A DNA stretch of 64,000 nucleotides, taken from Laccaria trichodermophora. Lineage: Eukaryota; Basidiomycota; Agaricomycetes; Agaricales; Hydnangiaceae. The stretch is taken from positions 248,001 to 312,000 of the forward strand of contig JACTVC010000001.1 of NCBI GenBank assembly GCA_018417955.1. The letters are read 5' to 3'. Of this stretch, positions 58,468-64,000 are shown piece after piece. The notes under the pieces were generated by a model, which was not told the DNA's origin, did no database searches, and saw nothing but the letters and a program-made list of their open reading frames with translations. The translations under genes and the position numbers were made by a program. How positions within the stretch are numbered: position 1 is the first letter of the stretch; each line of letters starts with the position of its first letter.

Positions 58468-61106
58468 ATGCCACCCAAATCACCCCTCTGGGAGCATTTC
58501 TATGCCAATCGGACAAAATACAAGGGCAACAGTACTCACAACAATGCATGGTGCAAGTATTGTGTCCAGGCTCATATCCGCGCGAAGCAGGAGGCAGACT
58601 GCGAAGCAGTCGAGAGGGGGGAGCGTCGCTTTGTGCGCTCAGAAAAGGACTTTTTAGAGGACGGTCAGTACATATATCCTGTCAACTGCTTGGCCTTTCT
58701 ATTTACATCATGCCATCAGGCTCTGCGTATCTAGCTGTGTACCCCAAAGTGGGGAAGATCGATGCCCTCAAGTCCCACCTGTTAAAGGGCTGCGAGCACA
58801 TACCTGCAGAAGTTAGAGCTGAGCTGGATCGAAGCCTTAAACGACCTACCCCAACAGTCACGCCGAACGCGAGCTTCTCCGAGGCTGTGCCCACCCAACC
58901 AGCAGACACAGAGAATGGCCGAGGTCCCAAGCGAAGGAAGGCGAGTGGGGAGCAGGATGTTTTTGAGGGTGACTTGGTTAATTGGTTTGTCGCATGCGGC
59001 ATCCCGTGGAATGCAGCAAATAACCCACAAACGCGTGATTTTGCCACGAAATGGCTTCCGGATGATGTTGTTGTTCCAGATCGACGTGTACTTAGTGGGC
59101 GCGTCTTGACCTCGCAGGTTGCTAAAGTTGAGAATCACATCCAGGAGAAGGTGAAGGGGAAGTTGGCCACGGGGCAGTGCGATGGGTGGAAGAACATTGC
59201 AAAAACATCTGTGGTTACGACGGTGATGAGTGTTGAGAATGAGGTAAGTTCATTGAACTTCTCACCTGGCTAGTAGTTACTCCCATCATAGCCTTATCTC
59301 GTCCGTACACACGACATGACTGGTGAACCAAAAACGGGGGATCGTCTCCTTGAGCTGGTACTGGACGATATCAACTATATGAAAACAAAGTATGGCGTGG
59401 ACCTCATTGCCTGGTGTACCGATGATGGCCCCGATGGCAAAAAGATGCGGCGGCTACTGGGCGCGATGCTTCTGTGGATCATCGTTATTGTCTGTTGGGC
59501 CCACCAGATCAATCTCATTGTCGGGGATTTCTTGGGATCGAAGGAACCATACTTGAAGTGTATCAAGGAGGGCCTAGAGATCATAAAGTGGTTCAACGCG
59601 CACAGCGCAGCGTTAGCACTGTTAAACGATGAACAGAGATTTACGTACGAAGGGAAGTGGTGGGCCCTGATACTCCCTGTCATCACGCGATGGACTGCCC
59701 ATTATCTATCTGTTTCTCGGCTTCTCAAAGTCAAATCCGCAATACGGTCCTGCAGTCTTCGCCACGAGGAAACCCTTCACAACTGCGCCGGAAAGGAGGC
59801 TAAACTAAAACTTGCAGCCCGTGCTATCCTGGACACAGTTGCCAACGATGTGTTCTGGGCAAACCTAGCAAAGTTAGTCAATATGCTTCAACATTGGTTG
59901 CTTCAACTCACCAGCTGTCTAGAGTCAAAGCACTCCTCGAGCCCCTTGCCATTGCATCAAACATTACGCAAGCGTCCCACACCCGCCTAGATCATGTTCT
60001 TCTCACTCTCGCAAACCTCTTCCGCATCTACAGCAAAGCCGAAATTGATGGTCCATCGTGTGCAAAAATACTCGGAAGTATCGAGAAGAGGTGGGCGAAG
60101 GCGGACCAGGATGTCTTCATCGCCGCCACCTTTCTCAACCCATATATCCGAAAAGCGTGCTTCAATCCAGCTGTACTCACCGAATCTTCTTTGTATAACC
60201 TCATCGAGCGGGTTTTCGAGCGGCTGTTCGAAAAAAAGGGTGACCTAGCATTGCTGAGGGCATTCACTGACTATGCGAAGGGAGCTGGCGAGTTCTCGGA
60301 TGAGGAGATGAACCTGAATCAGATGACGGCTATGCACTTACAGGAGGTGAGGCCAATCATTCGTGTTTGTGCATCTCAGACCACTGACTGGGCACTTGAA
60401 GAAGAAGCCCCTAGATCTTGTATTCATCTGGAAACACATTGATACGCAACCTGATGACGAGTTACCAGCAGGCCGTAATGCACTCACCAGACTTGCAATC
60501 CGGCTGCTTAGTGTTGTCGCAAACTCAGCAGGCTGTGAGCGATCCTTCAGTATCTTCGGCAACATTCATACAAAAACTCGCAACAAACTTGGGACAGAAA
60601 CAGTGCACAAGACAGGTGTTCTGAAGATGGATATTCGGCGTCGCCACATCGAAGAAGGCCGAGTTCCCACACGGAAAAAGCGGCAGTTCTCAACGCTGGA
60701 TCAACCCACCTCAGTGACAACGCCTGTCAGCGTTGATCCTGAAGCTGATCCTATAGATTCCATTCAATCATTGATCAACGAGGCAGATCAAGACGATGAC
60801 AATGACGACTTACCAAATGTTGAGGAACTCCTGGAATCAATCCAGCCAAGTTTCCCTGTTTGTACCTCTGCCCCAACACCCTCCACCTCCTCCAACACAC
60901 CCCGACGACAAGCCCGCCGAAAAATCCCGTTATCTGACCTATTTCTGTATCCAAGTACGACGGAAGGGGAATTGGACAGAGGACTTGCTTTTTACTGGAA
61001 GGGCGGCGTGGAGAATCTCGAAGCTGAGCTTGCAAGCTATGATGCAGAGCAGGCGATGGGTGGAGAGGGGGCGAATATGGATCCTGTTGATACGGTACAT
61101 GGGTAG
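58468..61106 (+). CDS. hAT-family transposase
   Basis: Exons 58468-58663, 58720-59243, 59292-59876, 59915-60346 and 60402-61106 join to 813 residues in one frame. A BED-like zinc finger comes first: SPLWEHFYANRTKY, AWCKYCVQAH, ALKSHLLKGCEH. The RNase H-like core shows ATGQCDGWKN (first Asp), WCTDDGPDGKK (second Asp), CWAHQINLIV and ITRWTAHYLS. The C-terminal hATC dimerisation part reads LTRLAIRLLSVVANSAGCER and SFSIFGNIHTKTRNKL. The acidic tail (DQDDDNDDLPNVEELLESI) is followed by a Pro-rich end. The third intron is only 38 nt (GTCAAT...CACCAG), so that site could instead be a small frameshift. Otherwise no disabling change is visible and the copy may still be able to move. Confidence 0.9.
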
Positions 61107-61254
61107 ATAAGTAGATTACTAATCGATATCACAGATCGGCGTCAGATAGCCATGATATCCGATATCCCACGAAACCCATTGACCCAGTCAGTCAAAGATA
61201 TTGACTAACCCCCCCCTTGATTGACTGACCCTTTGACTGACCGGGTCTGACCCT

Positions 61255-61271
61255 GGTCAACGCCAACACTG
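61255..61271 (-). repeat. right terminal inverted repeat of hAT
   Basis: GGTCAACGCCAACACTG closes the element. Its reverse complement matches the left end apart from one inserted base. Confidence 0.9.
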
Positions 61272-61279
61272 CTATCGGA
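61272..61279. repeat. right target-site duplication of hAT element
   Basis: CTATCGGA, identical to 58213-58220. It lies 110 bp before the MAG1 ATG. Confidence 0.92.
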
Positions 61280-61389
61280 GACTGGGTTCCAGTCTCGTGT
61301 ACATAGATAGTTTTGACGGAGCCGAAAACATGACTTTATTTATGTTACATTGTTAGAGTCAAGTAGCATTCCCACTTCAATTCTACTCG

Positions 61390-63104
61390 ATGCCCGTCGT
61401 TACGCGCTCCCTTGTTCGTTCACTCGGCAAGGCCACGACCTCTCCGCAAGCGCCTCCGAGTCCCAAGAAACGCAAGGCTAATTCGACAGCAATCCTAGAC
61501 TCCAATAAACGGGCACGACGCAATGGCAACGGTAGCAAGAAGGAAACCCCTTCAACAAACAACACTGATGCGGGACCTTCGAGCGCAAGCATTACGTTGA
61601 ACTCGCTCGTGCCAGCTGTCCTTAGTTTTGATTTCGAGTTGGCCAAGAATCACCTGGTCAGCGTAGATCGACGGTTTCAAGACTTATTCCTCAAGATGCA
61701 ATGTAAACCGTTCGAACACCCGGAGCAACTTGATCCATTTCGGTGCAATCGCCTTCCTATCCAACATACATTGAATGCTAATTTTTCCGCCTTGTACAAC
61801 AGCGCTCTTTCGACATCTATTTTGTGGGTAATTGACGGCAGCTTGTCTAGACAATAATTTGAACTTTCCCAAATGCAGAGGTCAACAAATTTCCTGGTTG
61901 GCAGCACGATCAATCACGCATCGGTTCATTAGGCTATATCACCCCTCCATACCAGAAAAGCCAGACCACCAGTTCGTGAAAAACAAAACAACAAAACCTA
62001 CCGCGTTCGACTGATAATTGCTCTTAGGATGATGAAATCTTATTTGCATCTCTTCCCGACCCCACAGGACATCGTTGATAGTGATATTGCCACTCTCAGA
62101 ACAGCGGGACTCAGTGCACGCAAAGCAGAATATGGTCCGTCCCATTGCCATTCTAATTTTAATTGTCAATAACTATTATCCCAAGTCAAGGATCTGGCCT
62201 CACGATTTGTAGACGGTAGATTGTCCACAGAAAAGTTGCTGAATGCCGACGACGACGACTTGTACAGTATCCTTATTGAAGTCAGGGGCATTGGAAGAGT
62301 TTGTCCACTTTTCTCAGTGCTCCATTATAAAAATTGACACATTTGTAGTGGACAGGTAATTGCTGGAACGCGCCAGATTTTGTGATGCTTAGTGAGCCTC
62401 TGATACAGTCGACATGTTTGCCATATTTTCACTCCGGCGTCCCGATATCCTTCCTGTGGGTACGTATGCTCTTGTGCAGATTGTCTACACCAGTGAATGG
62501 TTTTATGTGTCAGGTGATCTGGGTGTCCAGCGGGGTTTGGTCCGTTGGTTTTTATCCCTCCATTCGCCAACGCACCTCTTCGCACTATCACCTGAAAAGG
62601 TATCTGGTCAGGGAAAATCCATAGAGGCAACTTTGAACCTGTCTGCCTCCGAAAGTGATGATGCGCTGCCTGAGGTGGTGGATGCTGCATATAAATCTAG
62701 AGCGGTCGAAGACGTCGCTACAGGTGACGGGACCCCTATATCTGAGGATGAAGACGTTGATCTCCCTGCTGTGCCTCCTCCTTTCACACCCTCTATTCAC
62801 AAGACACTTAATCGTTCCACTTCCACGGAACGTCTCCCTCTTCCTGAAGGATTAACCGTTGCCACGCTGAAGAGCAGGCTCGAGGGAAAGAAAAAGATCA
62901 GGTACGTGGCTGACCCCTTAGATATGGGTGTACTTACCCTTTTGGTCAGAGGGGCGTTTCTAACTCCACAAGAAATGGCAGCACTGACAGAGTGCTGGAA
63001 ACCCTACAGAAGTTTAGGTGCGTTTTCGAAAGACTTGGGGAGGATGTTCTCATGTCAGGTCCACAGGTGTCTATTACATGTGGTCTTTAGCCGCCGCAGA
63101 ATAA
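61390..63104 (+). CDS. MAG1: DNA-3-methyladenine glycosylase II (Mag1/AlkA type)
   Basis: Base-excision repair enzyme that removes alkylated bases in the nucleus. Start MPVVTRSLVRSLGKATTSPQ with basic KKRKAN and KRARRNGNG (nuclear import). HhH-GPD fold motifs: ALSTSIL-GQQISWLAARSI, FPTPQDIVDSDIATLRTAGL, SARKAEYVKDLASRFVDG, then IEVRGIGR-WT-VDMFAIFS and LRRPDILPVG-DLGVQRGL with the catalytic Asp in GDLG. WT comes from a 7-nt exon (62349-62355). An acidic insertion (SASESDDALPE...SEDEDVDLPA) precedes a C-terminal MAALTECWKPYRSLG-VYYMW and SLAAAE at 63104. The insertion is longer than in bacterial AlkA. A hAT transposon ends 118 bp upstream of the start codon. Confidence 0.9.
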
Positions 63105-63415
63105 TACTTCGTGGCATCAGATACTTTTGTCTCAGGATGTGCAGTATTCAATGTTGAATGTTAACAGTTGTTCAATCGGACTTCATACAGGAAAATTAGT
63201 TACTTTGATCCGTCTGATCGGGGTATTTTACGATGAAACTTTCATATGCTTAGCGTTTCGGTCTTGCTCCGCTCATGTTCCGCTGGGCGTGTTCCGTTGA
63301 GGGGTGCGGAGACAAACGGGATTGTGGCATGAATCACGGATATTCGTGACAGTAGTCCAAGCATATTCTCGCTGTTCCTCAGTCTTTGGCCTTCGTCAGC
63401 TTCCCCCTGCAAGCC
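63105..63415. other. intergenic
   Basis: MAG1 3' region and kinase promoter; no gene seen. Contains a run of GTTCCGCTGGGCGTGTTCCG with neighbouring short repeats of GTTCCG/GCTCCG near 63267-63297. Confidence 0.4.
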
Positions 63416-64000
63416 ATGATGCTTGAGCCGCCTGCGCCTCGACCGCCTTTGTACCTGGTCTCGTCCTCATCACCTGGCGGAGGTTGCTCATCTTCTGTTG
63501 GTCCAGTCGACAGCGAGGAAATCTACGGCTTTCAAAATCGGTCCAACAACGCCAGCGATGCCTGCTCAATTTCTCTTTCCGATCCAAGGCGTTACATGTC
63601 TAACAGCTCAAAGCCACGAGCTACATCAGAAGACCTCCCCCTCTCACATAGGCTTTTTGTGAACTCCTCGCCTAAACAGGATCTACAGTTCTTCCGTCGG
63701 AATCTCTTCGCGCGACCTCAACCAGTCGAATTTAGCGAATCGCCAAACTCTTCCCTTTTCCAAGAACAACATACTATCCCCCACATTATCACACGAGGAA
63801 ACGCTGTTGACTTGCTTTCTTCACCTCTTTCGCAACCTTCACGAGCGGCTGGTTACCGACACTCCCACCGTATATATAATCTTCAAGCCGAACTTCATTC
63901 ACCAAAGTTCCCCCAAGGGCACCTTCTCAATTCGGAGTTCGTCACTTTATACCAACTCGAAGATGAAATAGGTTCTGGTGGTTACGGATTTGTGATGACT
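63416..64000 (+). CDS. protein kinase, N-terminal part, cut by window edge
   Basis: Open from MMLEPPAPRPPLYLVSSSSP at 63416 to the last base without a stop. About 175 Ser/Pro-rich residues (including NSSKPRATSEDLPLSHRLFV and HIITRGNAVDLLSSPLSQPS) precede FVTLYQLEDEIGSGGYGFVM, the glycine-rich loop that opens a Ser/Thr kinase domain. The catalytic part lies outside the window. A long disordered head before a GSGGYGFV loop is compatible with a CAMK/PAS-kinase-like or similar fungal kinase, but the subfamily cannot be decided from this piece. Confidence 0.75.
   Translation, partial: MMLEPPAPRPPLYLVSSSSPGGGCSSSVGPVDSEEIYGFQNRSNNASDACSISLSDPRRYMSNSSKPRATSEDLPLSHRLFVNSSPKQDLQFFRRNLFARPQPVEFSESPNSSLFQEQHTIPHIITRGNAVDLLSSPLSQPSRAAGYRHSHRIYNLQAELHSPKFPQGHLLNSEFVTLYQLEDEIGSGGYGFVMT

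Larger units (their letters stand above)
58221..61271 (+). mobile_element. complete hAT DNA transposon, 3051 bp
   Basis: The left end CAGTGTTGGCTTGACC and the right end GGTCAACGCCAACACTG are terminal inverted repeats (one-base indel after GGC). Perfect 8-bp duplications (CTATCGGA) flank them. Each end has a subterminal cluster of GGTCAGTCAA/TTGACTGACC-like words in both orientations (58240-58320 and 61180-61260), the likely transposase binding region. The internal gene encodes a BED/hAT transposase that appears uninterrupted. The element ends 118 bp before the MAG1 start codon. Confidence 0.93.

Noticed and set aside
1..64000. CRISPR array, prophage, operon, or secondary-metabolite cluster
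   Set aside because: No regularly spaced short repeats with unique spacers, no phage or bacterial-style gene strings, and no backbone synthase genes. The content is ordinary fungal chromosome with scattered transposons.

Overview
The window is nuclear DNA of a filamentous basidiomycete, most likely an agaricomycete. The evidence is intron-rich genes with introns of about 50 to 60 nt, two Zn2Cys6 regulators, a long basidiomycete-style AreA GATA factor, a fungal complex I accessory subunit, an Lsb6-type PI4-kinase and an Ssu1 sulfite pump. There are no prokaryotic operons and I see no RNA genes. About 21 protein-coding genes plus one transposase gene are supported. I spliced them by hand from reading frames, GT-AG (twice GC-AG) junctions and recognised family motifs.

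Layout. 1-2145: no gene; a decaying minisatellite of about 125-154 bp units. 2146-4158: OTT_1508-like zinc deaminase (+). 5612-7236: unrecognised gene (-), divergent across 71 bp from an Afi1/MesA-like DENN protein (+, 7308-10317). 11038-13250: Zn2Cys6 regulator (+). 13797-18290: Bre4/aromatic-acid-exporter-like membrane protein (+). 18494-20727: API5 (+). 21123-22809: secreted DOMON heme domain joined to cytochrome b561 (+). 23359-25620: FHA-kinase of the Chk2/Cds1 type (+). 26064-27245: regulator with a C-terminal Zn cluster (-). 27384-29768: glycerol-3-phosphate acyltransferase (-). 30100-34732: Sec7-PH ARF exchange factor (-). 35000-38584: AreA/NIT2 GATA factor (-). 39253-40975: signal peptide peptidase (-). 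42084-44446: gamma-glutamyltransferase (-), divergent across 56 bp from an unknown gene (+, 44503-46048). 46114-46870: UPF0643-like (-). 47151-47828: complex I 21.3 kDa subunit (+). 47874-49400: HTATSF1/Cus2 splicing factor (+). 49503-52624: type II PI4-kinase (-). 53075-54509: SSU1 (-).

From about 54.5 kb the region is transposon-rich. A 5'-truncated LINE remnant with a broken RNase H domain lies just upstream of SSU1. Next come an intact unrecognised gene (56420-57969) and a complete hAT element (58221-61271) with terminal inverted repeats, a perfect 8-bp target duplication and an apparently intact transposase. The hAT element ends 118 bp before the start codon of the 3-methyladenine DNA glycosylase MAG1 (61390-63104). 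A protein kinase gene (63416 onward) is cut by the window edge.

Most genes are housekeeping: vesicle traffic (Afi1-like, Sec7-PH, PI4K), lipid synthesis, DNA damage response (Chk2, MAG1, API5), nitrogen and sulfur physiology (AreA, GGT, SSU1), splicing and respiration. They do not form a pathway cluster. The least ordinary signals are very short exons (7, 7, 13, 13 and 23 nt) inside conserved motifs, two GC-AG introns, the intact hAT copy against MAG1, the LINE remnant against SSU1, and the deaminase gene beside a minisatellite. I found no convincing undescribed multi-gene system.
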